The translations under genes and the position numbers were made by a program. A DNA stretch of 64,000 nucleotides. It comes from Streptomyces sp. STR69 (GTDB taxonomy: Bacteria > Actinomycetota > Actinomycetes > Streptomycetales > Streptomycetaceae). The notes below the pieces were generated by a model that saw only the letters and a list, made by a program, of their open reading frames with translations, made no database searches and was not told the origin of the DNA. The stretch's first letter is position 1; every line of letters starts with the position of its first letter. Shown here piece after piece: positions 1 to 8,523 of the stretch. Where the stretch lies: assembly GCF_024519455.1 (NCBI RefSeq), contig NZ_JALJRY010000004.1:1-64000 (forward strand), read 5' to 3'.

Positions 1-607
1 GGGCGGCAAGGTCAACTGGGAGACGTCCTTCGACTGGTCGGGCGGCAACCCGACCGGCGTCAAGGCGTACGGGAGCATCGTGCTCGGCTGGCACTGGGGC
101 TGGAAGGACACCACCACCAAGCTGCCGGTCCAGCTCAACAGCCGCCGCAAGATCACCTCGAACTGGTCCTTCGGCATCACCCAGAACACCCCGTCCGTCA
201 TGAACGTCTCCTACGACGTCTGGTTCCACCAGAAGTCCAACCCCGACTGGGCCGACCAGCCCCACGACGAGATGATGATCTGGCTCAACCACCAAGGCGG
301 AGCAGGCCCGTTGGGCACCAAGCGAGAGCGGGTCACCATCGGTGGCACGGCCTGGGACCTGTACGTCGGGAAGATCGTCAACAAGGACCAGGCGGGCCGC
401 GTCACCAGCAGCTGGAACGTCTACTCCTACGTCCGCGTCGCCAACACCAACTCCGCGACCACCGACATCACCGCCATGGCCGACGCCCTCGTCCAGCGCA
501 GACTGCTGGCCAACAACGCGTATCTGACCAGCGTCGAGGCCGGCACCGAGGTCTTCCGCGGGAGGGGCAAGCTGAGCAGCAGCTCCTACTCGGTCAACGT
601 CGGCTGA
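1..607 (+). CDS. GH12 family endo-beta-1,4-glucanase, 5' end outside the window
   Basis: This is the C-terminal 201 residues of a secreted glycoside hydrolase family 12 enzyme (endoglucanase or xyloglucanase), read in frame from base 2; the signal peptide and start lie outside the window. Visible GH12 marks are the GWHWGW strand, the segment DEMMIWLN, whose Glu (fragment residue about 90) is the expected nucleophile, and EAGTEVF near residue 180, whose second Glu is the expected acid/base. The protein ends in a Ser-rich strand typical of the family, with no carbohydrate-binding module after it. A perfect 18-bp hairpin follows the stop. Family assignment is firm; substrate (cellulose, xyloglucan or mixed-linkage glucan) cannot be read from the sequence. 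Confidence 0.88.
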   Translation, partial: GGKVNWETSFDWSGGNPTGVKAYGSIVLGWHWGWKDTTTKLPVQLNSRRKITSNWSFGITQNTPSVMNVSYDVWFHQKSNPDWADQPHDEMMIWLNHQGGAGPLGTKRERVTIGGTAWDLYVGKIVNKDQAGRVTSSWNVYSYVRVANTNSATTDITAMADALVQRRLLANNAYLTSVEAGTEVFRGRGKLSSSSYSVNVG

Positions 608-953
608 CCCACCTGCATCCAGGGGTGTCGTGTGGACCGCCTCAGACCCACAGGCAATCCACACGACACCCCTGGCCTTCGATGTCCGGTTCAACCACGC
701 CCGTGTCTCTCGACACCGGCGCAGCGAAACGACCGTCGCCGACAGCAATAGGTGCGTGGCGCTGACGACGGGCCGCGCGACTCGGGCAGGTGATACAGGG
801 TCACCGCCGAGCTGGACAACTCGTCGGGTATCGGCGCGAGCACCCCGGCCAACGACGCAAGGGCAGCTCACGGCTGGTGGTTCAGGGGCCGATGGCGGGC
901 CGTACGACCTTTGGTGTTGCCTGCCGGTCCGGCGCGGATCGTCGGCGTGGAAC
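608..953. other. Intergenic region without a recognisable gene
   Basis: Apart from the hairpin at 619-675 I see no gene here. The open frames crossing it continue antisense into the SnoaL-like genes and have no recognisable content. It separates the convergent glucanase gene (plus) and the SnoaL-like operon (minus). Confidence 0.6.
619..675 (+). terminator. Strong hairpin terminator after the GH12 gene
   Basis: Two perfect 18-nt inverted arms (619-636 and 658-675) enclose a 21-nt loop, starting 11 nt after the GH12 stop codon. There is no T-run, which is usual for actinomycete terminators. It probably ends the glucanase transcript. Confidence 0.8.
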
Positions 954-1334
954 TCAGAACATGGTGTTGTCGTTGGCGCTCTTCTCGGGCACTTCCTGGA
1001 TCACGTCCCAGTGCTCGACGATCTTTCCGTCGGCGACGCGCCAGAAGTCCGCCACGGCCATGCCACGGTCGCCGGGCTTGAGATGCAGGTTGCTGTGGGT
1101 GACGACCAAGTCCCCTTCGGCGACAGCCCGCTTGATGTCCAGGCGCAGGTCCGGGAACTGACCGCGCAGCCAGTGGACGTAGCCCACGAACGCCTGCGGA
1201 CTGTCCTGCGCCTCCGGGTTGTGCTGGGTGTAGCTCTCGCCGAGATGCGCGGCGGCTGCCTGCTCCGGCCGATAGTCGTTGAACGCCTGCTCGTAAAACG
1301 CGATGACGAGCGCCTTGTTGTCGGCCGCGGACAT
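954..1334 (-). CDS. SnoaL-like / NTF2-fold protein
   Basis: A 126-residue protein of the NTF2-like superfamily, SnoaL-like branch (small cone-shaped folds that include polyketide cyclases and many enzymes of unknown substrate). Typical marks are the N-terminal helix with FYEQAFNDY, the YTQHNP segment, FPDLRLDIKRAVAEGD, and the closing VADFWRVADGKIVEHWDV strand pair. The start at 1334 is supported by AGGAG seven bases upstream. It is the last gene of a four-gene minus-strand operon (DsbA-like, MBL-fold, SnoaL-like, SnoaL-like), 34 nt after its neighbour. Reaction unknown; the context suggests breakdown of a small reactive or aromatic compound (inference). Confidence 0.85.
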   Translation of the reverse strand: MSAADNKALVIAFYEQAFNDYRPEQAAAAHLGESYTQHNPEAQDSPQAFVGYVHWLRGQFPDLRLDIKRAVAEGDLVVTHSNLHLKPGDRGMAVADFWRVADGKIVEHWDVIQEVPEKSANDNTMF

Positions 1335-1368
1335 GCGCCTCTCCTTTCTTCGAGTGCTGGAAGTACGT

Positions 1369-1779
1369 CTAGACGGTCATGGCGTCGCGTACGAGCGCGG
1401 TGTCGACGAACTGCTCGAAGCGGACGATGTGTCCGCCGCGTACGACGAAGTGGTGGGCGACGCGGACGGCGATCGGCTTCCCGGTCGCCTTGTTGGTCGC
1501 GGTGTAGCGGGCGAGGACGACGACGTTCTCACCGTCGACGACGTAGGTGTCGTCGTGGGCGGTCCAGCCGTCCCAGTCCTTGCCGAGTCGTTCCATGACA
1601 TTGGCGGTGACGCCGTCGGGGGTGCGGTACGTGCCGGCGAGGGGGAAGCCGGCCATCTCCGTCCACTCCACGTCGGGGGCGAGGGTGGCCCGAAGCGCCT
1701 CCAGGTCACCTGCCGCGGAGGCGAGGTACTGGCGGCGCACGACATCGGCGGGTGCGGTGGAGGTGGCGAACTCGGACAT
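1369..1779 (-). CDS. SnoaL-like / NTF2-fold protein (second copy)
   Basis: A 136-residue NTF2-like protein. It shows the usual N-terminal helix, LAPDVEWTE, the FPLAGTYRTPDGV segment and a C-terminal GGHIVRFEQFVDT strand typical of the SnoaL/YesE-like group. The ATG at 1779 lies 2 nt after the stop of the MBL-fold gene, so the two are translationally linked; a longer frame upstream only overlaps that gene and is not needed. It resembles the neighbouring SnoaL-like protein in fold but not closely in sequence, so a recent tandem duplication is unlikely. Substrate unknown. Confidence 0.87.
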   Translation of the reverse strand: MSEFATSTAPADVVRRQYLASAAGDLEALRATLAPDVEWTEMAGFPLAGTYRTPDGVTANVMERLGKDWDGWTAHDDTYVVDGENVVVLARYTATNKATGKPIAVRVAHHFVVRGGHIVRFEQFVDTALVRDAMTV

Positions 1780-1781
1780 GG

Positions 1782-2591
1782 TCAGCCCCACTTCATCTCG
1801 CCCTTGGCGACCTTCGCACCGATCTGCGCGGCGATCAGCATGCCGTTGTCGGGGTAGCGCGCGATGAGCGCCTCGGTCAGCGCGGCGCCGTCGGCCGCCT
1901 TGCCGAGCTCCTCCTCGAAGGCGAGGAGGTACTCGCGGGTGGCGGTGATGGCGGACGCGTCCGCCGCCGTACCGGGCAGACGGTGGCCCGGCACGACGAG
2001 CTGCGGGTCGAGCGCGGCCATCTCGTCCAGCAGGTCGATCCACGCGGCACGGTCACCCGGGGTAGGGGTGTCGGCGACCCAGACGTGCTCCTGCTGGAAG
2101 AGCAGGACACCGCCGAGGAGGGCGCGGGCCTCGGCCTGCCACAGGTAGTGGCGGTCGGGCAGCGCGGCCGGGCCGCCCTTGAGTTCGAAGCGGTGGCCCT
2201 CCAGGGTCAGGGCGTCGCCGGTCAGCGGGGTGAGGTCGACCAGGCGGGTGGGCAGGTTCGGGCCGAGCGCGGCCCACGCCTTGAGCTTGCCCTCGTAGGA
2301 GTCCTGGATGTGCTCGATGACGAGCGGGGTGGCCACGAAGGTCGCCTCGGGGAAGGCGTCGGCAAGGACTTCGGCGCCGAAGTAGAAGTCGGGGTCGGCG
2401 TGGCTGACGAAGACGGTGGTCAGCTTCTTGCCGGAGTCGAGGATCTCGGCGGCGAGGCGGTGGCCGTCGGCGCGGGTGAAGGCGGCGTCGACCAGCAGGG
2501 CCTCGTTCTCGCCGGTGACGAGGGTGGCGGTCTTGTTCTTGCTGCCGGCCGGGAAGTCGAGGTCGAGGACCTTGAAGGAGAGGCTGCTCAT
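1782..2591 (-). CDS. MBL-fold hydrolase-like protein with altered metal motif
   Basis: A 269-residue metallo-beta-lactamase fold protein. The canonical HxHxDH metal motif is replaced by SHADPDFYFG (about residues 63-72), that is H-x-D-x-D-F; the later PGH (VVPGHRLPG) and a possible bridging Asp in WVADTPTPGD are kept. Two of the usual zinc ligands are therefore Asp and Phe, so it may use a different metal set or be a non-classical hydrolase. Start at 2591 has AGGAG seven bases upstream. It sits between the DsbA-like and SnoaL-like genes in one operon. Substrate unknown; fold assignment is secure, activity is not. Confidence 0.85.
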   Translation of the reverse strand: MSSLSFKVLDLDFPAGSKNKTATLVTGENEALLVDAAFTRADGHRLAAEILDSGKKLTTVFVSHADPDFYFGAEVLADAFPEATFVATPLVIEHIQDSYEGKLKAWAALGPNLPTRLVDLTPLTGDALTLEGHRFELKGGPAALPDRHYLWQAEARALLGGVLLFQQEHVWVADTPTPGDRAAWIDLLDEMAALDPQLVVPGHRLPGTAADASAITATREYLLAFEEELGKAADGAALTEALIARYPDNGMLIAAQIGAKVAKGEMKWG

Positions 2592-2635
2592 GCGGGGGCT
2601 CCTGTACGCAAGGGATGGGGTGGGACAGGGGAAGA

Positions 2636-3244
2636 TCAGTGGGCGGCGAAGCGTGCGTCGACCTCGTCGGCGGTGGCCTGGCCGTAGGCCAGCGGGGTGA
2701 CGGAGTCGCCGTCGACGGCCAGCAGAGTGGGGAACCCGGTAACGCCGAGCTGGACCGCACGGCGGAAGTCGGCGTGGGCCGCGGTCTGTGCGTCGGGTGC
2801 CTCGAAGGCGGCAACGACGGCATCCGCGTCGAGCCCGGCGGCCTGGGCGACCGTCCGGTAGGTGGCCACCTCGGACAGGCTGCGTCCGTCGACGTAGAAG
2901 GCGGCCTGCAGGGCCGCGGCCAGCTCCACCATCCGGTCGGGGGCGACCTGGCGCAGGGCGGCGACACCGCGGGCGGCGGCCTCGGAGTCCATCACGAAGG
3001 AGCCGTCGGCGATCAGCTGCTCGTAGGCCTCGCCGAACTCGGCGCCGGTCAGCTCGGCGATCTTGGCATTCGCGCCCTGGACGTAGCCGAACTCGCGGAT
3101 CGGAACCCGTCGCGATCCGGTGAACAGGCCGCCGGAGACGACTTCGACCGGCAGTTCGGGGGGACGGGCGGCGACCTCGCTCAGTGTTCCGGAGAACCCG
3201 TGCGACCAGCCGCAGTAGGCGTCGAAGACGTAGACGAGCTTCAT
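2636..3244 (-). CDS. DsbA-family thioredoxin-fold protein
   Basis: A 202-residue DsbA-like protein (thioredoxin fold with helical insertion). The active-site region is YCGWSHGF (from about residue 10), so only one Cys is present in the CxxC position; this is the form seen in isomerase or glutathione-transferase-like DsbA relatives rather than a disulfide oxidase. The cis-Pro loop is visible as VTGFPTLLAVDG. No signal peptide, so it acts in the cytoplasm. I chose the ATG at 3244 (GAGG upstream) because the fold starts there; a longer frame to 3313 adds residues over the promoter. First gene of the minus-strand operon, with a promoter and palindrome at 3292-3327. Confidence 0.86.
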   Translation of the reverse strand: MKLVYVFDAYCGWSHGFSGTLSEVAARPPELPVEVVSGGLFTGSRRVPIREFGYVQGANAKIAELTGAEFGEAYEQLIADGSFVMDSEAAARGVAALRQVAPDRMVELAAALQAAFYVDGRSLSEVATYRTVAQAAGLDADAVVAAFEAPDAQTAAHADFRRAVQLGVTGFPTLLAVDGDSVTPLAYGQATADEVDARFAAH

Positions 3245-3291
3245 CGAGGACCTCGGCAGGGATGTGCGCCCGCGGGTTGCGAGCGATTCAT

Positions 3292-3327
3292 CTGACAGAA
3301 CAGTAACTGACACGTCAGATATTTCAA
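3292..3327 (-). promoter_or_regulatory. Promoter with embedded palindrome for the DsbA/MBL/SnoaL operon
   Basis: On the minus strand a -35 TTGAAA (3327-3322) and a -10 TACTGT (3305-3300) are 16 bp apart. Inside the spacer lies the palindrome CTGACACGTCAG (3307-3318), and another TCTGAC half-site follows at 3291-3296. This arrangement fits repression by the MarR protein encoded just upstream. The transcript would start near 3293, about 50 nt before the dsbA-like ATG. Confidence 0.6.
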
Positions 3328-3399
3328 GGCACGTGTGAGGTGGCGCACACGGATCGGGCTGACCACGTCATTACACCAGCATCGCCGCTGGTCCGCAGG

Positions 3400-3939
3400 T
3401 CAGGGCAGGCGCGGCAGCAGGTCCCGAGCCGTGTGGCTGAGGATCCGGAGATCCTCCGCGAACCGCTTCCGATCCGCCACGGGCAGGGGATCCACCAGGT
3501 ACCGCTTGATGTTCTCCAGATGGACCCGGGACGCGCGCACGACCGTCTCCTCGCCCAGCGGCGTCAGCCGCACCAGCTTCCCGCGCCGGTCGTCGGGGGA
3601 ATCCGCACGCGTCACGAAACCCGCCGCCTCCATGCGATCAACCACCCGGGTCGCACCGCCCGTGGTCAGCACCTGTTCCTGGGCGATGGCACGCATCGAA
3701 AGTCCCGGCTCACCCGCACGCCCGAGGATCAGCAGCACCTCGAAGACCAGATGGCTGACGCCGCATTCCGCCTCGAGCGCCCGGCCGAGGATGTACTCCA
3801 GCCGGTTCGCCGCCCCCTGCAGCCGCCCGAACGCCAGGATGAGCTCGTGGTCGGCAGCCTCCTTCGCCGTCCCGATCTCCGCTTCCTCACCCACGGCCGC
3901 ACCGCCCCCTCGTCGTCCCGACACCACCGTACCGATCAT
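3400..3939 (-). CDS. MarR family transcriptional regulator
   Basis: A 179-residue winged-helix regulator. The DNA-binding core is visible as LSMRAIAQEQVLTTGGATRV (recognition helix, about residues 80-100) followed by the wing containing DSPDDRRGKLVRLTPLGEE. A flexible N-terminal extension of about 30 residues precedes the dimerisation helix. It is transcribed toward the DsbA/MBL/SnoaL operon, whose promoter carries a palindrome 73 nt beyond its stop, and lies after an FAD monooxygenase gene. It is probably the ligand-responsive repressor of this detoxification-type cluster (inference from position). Confidence 0.85.
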   Translation of the reverse strand: MIGTVVSGRRGGGAAVGEEAEIGTAKEAADHELILAFGRLQGAANRLEYILGRALEAECGVSHLVFEVLLILGRAGEPGLSMRAIAQEQVLTTGGATRVVDRMEAAGFVTRADSPDDRRGKLVRLTPLGEETVVRASRVHLENIKRYLVDPLPVADRKRFAEDLRILSHTARDLLPRLP

Positions 3940-4077
3940 GCACGGACGTGCGGGGCAGCGGAGGCACCCGGACCAATCGAGCTACCAGCAGTCTCGTCTC
4001 ATCCACGCCCACCGCGCCGTGCGAGTGGGTGGTGAGCTCGGGCGGTCCTTTCAGGAACCGCCCGAGCAATGCCGTGC

Positions 4078-5283
4078 CTATTCGGGCAGCGGCAGGTGCC
4101 CAATCACCTTTTGGCCGACGAACGCGGACATGCGCAGGGCGTGGTAGGCGTAGTCGCGCATGGCCTCCTCGTATCCGGCGATGCCGGCGAGGAGCGGCTT
4201 GTCGCCGGAGGCGACGGCGAGGAGCTGACCGCCCAGGGTGTGGGCGTCGCGCAGTGCGGTGTTGGCGCCGATGCCCAGGGCGGGGCTCATGGCGTGGATG
4301 GCGTCGCCCATGACGGTGATGTTGGACGGTTCCCAGGCGTCCACGGGTACGCAGCTGCGGCACTTGAGGGCTTGCACAGTGGCGGTGTCCCACAGCCGGA
4401 CGGTGTCGACCAGGGCCGGGTGCCAGCCGGTGACGCGCTCCAGGGCGTGCGCCTTGAGCGTGTCGGGGCCGGCGGTGAACAACTCCTCGTCGGGGAGCAT
4501 CCGGTCGGGCAGGGAGTTGAAGATGCTCAGCGCGTAGTCGGCGGTGGCCTCGCGCCGGAAGCCGGGGTCCTGCTCGGCGATCAGCGGCGAGGTGGGATCG
4601 GTGCGTTCCAGCGGTCCGAGGGTCAGCCCGGTGAAGTCGGCGTCATAGGCCAGCGAGAAGGCGTTGAACAGCTCCGCGGGCAGCTTGGCCTTCGCCTCGT
4701 CGGTGAGGTGGATCTTCGCGGCGATGTGCCGGGAGCCGAGGTCGGCGATCCGGACCTGCGGCAGGCGCTGGGCGCGGACGGCCGAGTTGATGCCGTCGGC
4801 GGCGATGAGCACGTCGGCCTCGACCGTGGCGCCGTCCTCCAGGAGCACGGTGATCGTCGAGTCGGGGCGGGTGCGGTAGCCGGTGACCCTGGCGCCGAAG
4901 TGCACGGCCTTCTCCAGGCCGAGGTAGAGGATGCGGCGCAGGGTCGAGCGGCACACCACCAGGTGTTCAGGGATGTCGACGGGCACACCGGTGCCCTCGG
5001 TGGCCGACCTGTCGCGGCCGGGGCGGAGGTTGAGCCGCTCGTCGAAGAGGAGCATGTCCTCACTCGGCATGCCGCAGGTCGCCAGGAACAGCTCCCACAG
5101 GCGTGGTTCCAGCGCCGCGTGCAGCGCGGAGGTGCCGGTGGAGTTGATGTGGATCCGGTACCCGGCCTCGCGTGCCGCGATATCGGCGTCGCGTTCATAG
5201 ACGGCCACGTCCAGGCCGTGCCGGTTCAGGTAGTGGGCCAGTGTCAGCCCGGCGAGCCCGCCGCCGGCGATGACAATTCGCAT
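4078..5283 (-). CDS. FAD-dependent aromatic-ring-type monooxygenase
   Basis: A 401-residue flavoprotein monooxygenase of the PHBH/TetX-like class. The N-terminal Rossmann motif GGGLAGLTLA (about residues 7-16) binds FAD, ADGINSAVR matches the conserved DG motif region, and GDAIHAMSPALGIGANTALRDA is the second FAD-binding segment near residue 310. Such enzymes hydroxylate aromatic compounds or drugs using NAD(P)H. ATG at 5283 starts exactly at the FAD fold; a GTG at 5292 with GGGAG four bases upstream would add three residues and is an alternative. It lies upstream of the MarR gene in the same direction. Substrate unknown. Confidence 0.88.
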   Translation of the reverse strand: MRIVIAGGGLAGLTLAHYLNRHGLDVAVYERDADIAAREAGYRIHINSTGTSALHAALEPRLWELFLATCGMPSEDMLLFDERLNLRPGRDRSATEGTGVPVDIPEHLVVCRSTLRRILYLGLEKAVHFGARVTGYRTRPDSTITVLLEDGATVEADVLIAADGINSAVRAQRLPQVRIADLGSRHIAAKIHLTDEAKAKLPAELFNAFSLAYDADFTGLTLGPLERTDPTSPLIAEQDPGFRREATADYALSIFNSLPDRMLPDEELFTAGPDTLKAHALERVTGWHPALVDTVRLWDTATVQALKCRSCVPVDAWEPSNITVMGDAIHAMSPALGIGANTALRDAHTLGGQLLAVASGDKPLLAGIAGYEEAMRDYAYHALRMSAFVGQKVIGHLPLPE

Positions 5284-6073
5284 TTCGGACACAGTACTCC
5301 CAGTGCAGAGTTCTTCTCTTACTCGGAGCACACCAGGACTCCCCCGAGGGGGAGGACGTTGACGCAGAACAGGAAAGCAGTGACCTGCGGTCCGGACTAC
5401 CAACCGGAAAGCAATTTCGTGTGCCTCGGAAGCATACACCGATAACTCGCCGCCAGGGACGGATCAACCCTGCAATATGCGGGAGTTCACTACTTCTGCA
5501 CTATTGAAGAAAGCCTTCACTCAATTACCGAGTAAGTCCTTGACACATTGCGAGACACCTGGTCAGCCAAACGTGATTTGACGAATGAGGGAATATGCGC
5601 TCGTGTTCCACTCGACAGCTGTCATCCAGCACCGTCACCTGTTTCAAGCAGTTGGCGATGAACGGGCACGGGTGAAGGCTCAGGCTGAAGCGATCGCCGC
5701 CAACTCTCGACGAATCCGCGGCCCGTACGGAGAATCAAGCACGCTTCGCGCGGCGACATCACGAAGGTGAATACCCTGCTGCCCTCAGCCGAGTACCTGC
5801 TCGTCGGACTCTTCCTGGGACGCGACGATCCAGAACTCCGACTTGAAGCGGTAGGCGGTGGCGTTCCGATGGGCTCCTCGATGGCCGTGGTGTGGTACCC
5901 GGCGTCCGGACGGACCTTCATGACGCGGGGGTGGACAGCAGGACGGGAAGTAGTACCGCGGTACTAGCCGGCTGCGCCGGATTCCGTTCTTCCGTACGGG
6001 ATGGTTGCCCAATACCGCTCCTACGTTGAGATCGCGGGTCGGTCAGGCCCAGCTCACCCAATGATCTCTTCTC
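5284..6073. other. 790-bp region with no convincing gene; lower G+C than its surroundings
   Basis: The stretch 5440-5640 is distinctly less GC-rich than the rest of the window. Short open frames exist on both strands (5585-5770 plus, 5622-5921 minus, 5785-6012 minus) but none shows a domain or codon bias along its whole length. On the minus strand the peptide pieces KVRPDAGYHTTAIEEPI and AYRFKSEFWIVASQEESDEQV look protein-like but lie in different frames, which suggests a decayed gene around 5790-5925. The region should also hold the promoters of the FAD monooxygenase and of the MMPL gene; I could not fix them. Confidence 0.45.
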
Positions 6074-7876
6074 TTGGTGGGAGTGATCGTGGCCACCTTC
6101 CTCTATCGGCTCGGCCGGCTGTCGTTCCGGCAACGACGCATCGTCGTGATGCTGTGGATCGCCGTCCTGGCCGCCATCGGTATCGGCGCCATGAGTGCGC
6201 CCGGCACGTCCTCCGGGGCCCTGAGCGTTCCGGGCACGCAATCGCAGAGGGCGATCGACCTGCTGCAGAAGGAGTTCCCGCAGGCCTCCGCCGACGGCGC
6301 CACGGCGCGTGTGGTGTTCGAGGCGCCCAGCGGGCAGAAGCTCACCTCCGCCGCCAACAGGGCGGAGGTGGAGTCCCTGGTGGCGAAGCTGGAGAAGTCG
6401 CCGCAGGTGTCGGGCGTCGCCGATCCCTTCACCAGCGGCCTGGTCAGCAGGTCCGGCACCATCGCCTATACCCAGGTGTCCTACAAGGTCGCCCAGGCCG
6501 ACGTGAGCAGCGCGGCCCACACCGTCCAGACCGACGTCGTCCAGCAGGGCGAGAAGGCCGGCCTGAAAGTGAGCCTGGGCGGCAACGCCGTCAAGGACAA
6601 GGCCGCGAGCAAGGCGGCCGAGCTGATCGGCGTCGGGGTCGCCGCCGTTGTCCTGGTGATCACCTTCGGCTCGCTGATCACCGCCGGACTGCCCCTGCTC
6701 ACCGCGATCCTCGGGGTGGCCGCAGCCGTCCTGTCGGTCACGCTCGCCACGCGTTTCTTCGACCTGGCCTCGGCCTCCACGACCCTGGAGCTGATGCTGG
6801 GCCTGGCCGTCGCCATCGACTACGCCCTGTTCATCGTCTCGCGCTACCGCAACGAGATCCGCGACGGCCACGAGCCCGAGGAAGCCTGCGGACGTGCCCT
6901 GGGCACCGCCGGATCCGCGGTGGTCTTCGCCGGACTGACCGTGATCGTCGCGCTGAGCAGTCTGAGCGTCATCGGCATCGGCACGCTCACCGCCATGGGC
7001 CTGGCCTCCGCCTTCGCCGTCGCCGTCGCCGTGGTCATCGCACTGACCCTGCTGCCCGCCGTCCTGGGATTCGCCGGCCTGCGGATCATGAAGGGCAAGC
7101 TGCACACCCGCCGTATGAAGGCGCTGGAGCGCGGCGAGGGCGAGTCGATGGGCGTGCGCTGGGCGAAGTTCGTCACCCGCAATCCCGTCAAGGTGCTCGC
7201 GGCCTCGGTGGTCGGCCTGGCCCTGCTGGCCATCCCCGCGATGTCCCTGCAGATGGCCCTGAACGACGACTCCATGAAGCCTCCCGGCAGCACCCAGCGC
7301 GTCGCCTACGAGACCCTCAGCAAGGGCTTCGGGCCGGGCTTCAACGGACCGCTCACCGTGGTCGTCGACGCCCGGGCCGGCGACAGTCCCAAGGCAGCCG
7401 CCCAGGACGCGTACGCCATGCTGAGCAAGCTGGACGATGTCGCCGCCGTTCGTCCCCCCTCCTTCAATCAGGCCGGCGACGTGGCTCTGCTCGGCGCCGT
7501 TCCCAAGAGCGCCCCCACCAGCGAGGCCACCAAGAACCTGGTCAACGAGATCCGCGGCCACGGCGCCGCCCTGCACCAGGACACCGGCGCCGAACTGATG
7601 GTCACCGGCCTGACCGCCGTCAACATCGACGTCAGCACCAAGCTCTCCGACGCCCTCGTGCCCTATCTGGCCATCGTCGTGGGCCTGGCCCTGGTCCTGC
7701 TCCTGCTGGTCTTCCGGTCGATCGTGATCCCGCTCAAGGCCGCCCTCGGCCTGCGGGAACGCGTCACCGCCCTCGGCGGGCATCTGAACTCCGGACCGTC
7801 CGGCGGGGGCGCCTGGCGGCTGGCGGCACGCATCCCCCACCCTGCCGACATCGAACAGAACGGCACCCGCTCATGA
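6074..7876 (+). pseudogene. MMPL-family transporter truncated and fused in frame to a histidine-kinase C-terminus
   Basis: The first about 560 residues are an actinobacterial MMPL/RND exporter: N-terminal membrane helix, a periplasmic domain, the helix bundle with VAIDYALFIVSRYRNE (proton-relay Asp), the conserved LLPAVLG, then the second periplasmic domain and the first helix of the second bundle. At about residue 559 the sequence switches to LRERVTALGG followed by a Gly-rich strand, the end of a NarL-partner histidine-kinase ATPase domain, for the last 41 residues. A full MMPL protein would need roughly 150 more residues. The stop overlaps the response-regulator start (ATGA), as expected of the lost kinase. 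The transporter is probably non-functional; start assumed at 6074. Confidence 0.78.
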
Positions 7877-8523
7877 TCCGCGCCATGATCGTCGACGACG
7901 ACGCCCTGGTCCGCCTCGGCCTGGCCGACCTCCTCAACGACGACCCCGGTATCGAGGTCGTGGCCCAGGCCCCGGACGGCCTGAAGGCCATCGAACAGGC
8001 CACGGCCCACCGCATCGACGTCGCATTGGTCGACGTACGCATGCCCCACATGGACGGCATCACCGCCACCGCCCGCCTGCGAGCCCTCCCCCACCCGCCG
8101 AAAGTGATCACCCTGACCACCTTCAACCTCGACGAATACGTCTACAACGCCCTCGCCGCCGGAGCCGACGGATTCCTCCTCAAGGACACCGACCCCGCCG
8201 AGATACTGCGCGCGGTCCACCTGGTGGCCGCCGGCTCGGCCATGCTCCACCCCACTGCGGCCCGCCGCCTCATCGACCGCTACCACGCCGCCAACCAGCC
8301 CCGAGCAATCGCGGCCAGGGACCGGCTGGACCGCCTCACCCCCCGCGAACGCGACGTGCTCGCCCTGCTCGCCCAGGGCGACACCAACGCCGACATCGCC
8401 GCCCAACTCGCCATGCGCGAGAGCACCGTCAAGTCCCACGTCAGTCGCATCCTGACCTCGCTGGAGGTCACCAACCGAGTCCAGGCCGCCCTCCTGGCCC
8501 GCGACGCGGGCCTCACAGCCTGA
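7873..8523 (+). CDS. NarL/LuxR-family response regulator
   Basis: A 216-residue two-component response regulator. The receiver domain has the acidic pair in IVDDDALVR, the phospho-acceptor Asp in VDVRMPHMDG (about residue 54) and the Lys in FLLKDTDP. The C-terminal LuxR-type helix-turn-helix reads LTPRERDVLALLAQG with the recognition helix ESTVKSHVSRILTSL. The ATG overlaps the preceding stop by ATGA, so it was translated together with a sensor kinase of which only about 41 residues remain upstream. The regulator therefore appears to be an orphan in this genome unless another kinase serves it. No autoregulatory site was identified. Confidence 0.92.
   Translation: MIRAMIVDDDALVRLGLADLLNDDPGIEVVAQAPDGLKAIEQATAHRIDVALVDVRMPHMDGITATARLRALPHPPKVITLTTFNLDEYVYNALAAGADGFLLKDTDPAEILRAVHLVAAGSAMLHPTAARRLIDRYHAANQPRAIAARDRLDRLTPRERDVLALLAQGDTNADIAAQLAMRESTVKSHVSRILTSLEVTNRVQAALLARDAGLTA

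Noticed and set aside
630-1598. Plus-strand frame of 322 codons across the SnoaL-like genes
   Set aside because: Antisense to two recognisable NTF2-fold genes and becomes an Arg/Ser run near its end.
5540-5545. TTGACA as a possible -35 element in the 5.4-6.0 kb gap
   Set aside because: No acceptable -10 element occurs 15-20 bp downstream.
5918-7840. A 640-codon minus-strand frame opposite the MMPL gene
   Set aside because: Its Gly/Gln/Asp/His-rich translation is the typical antisense shadow; the plus strand encodes a clear membrane transporter.
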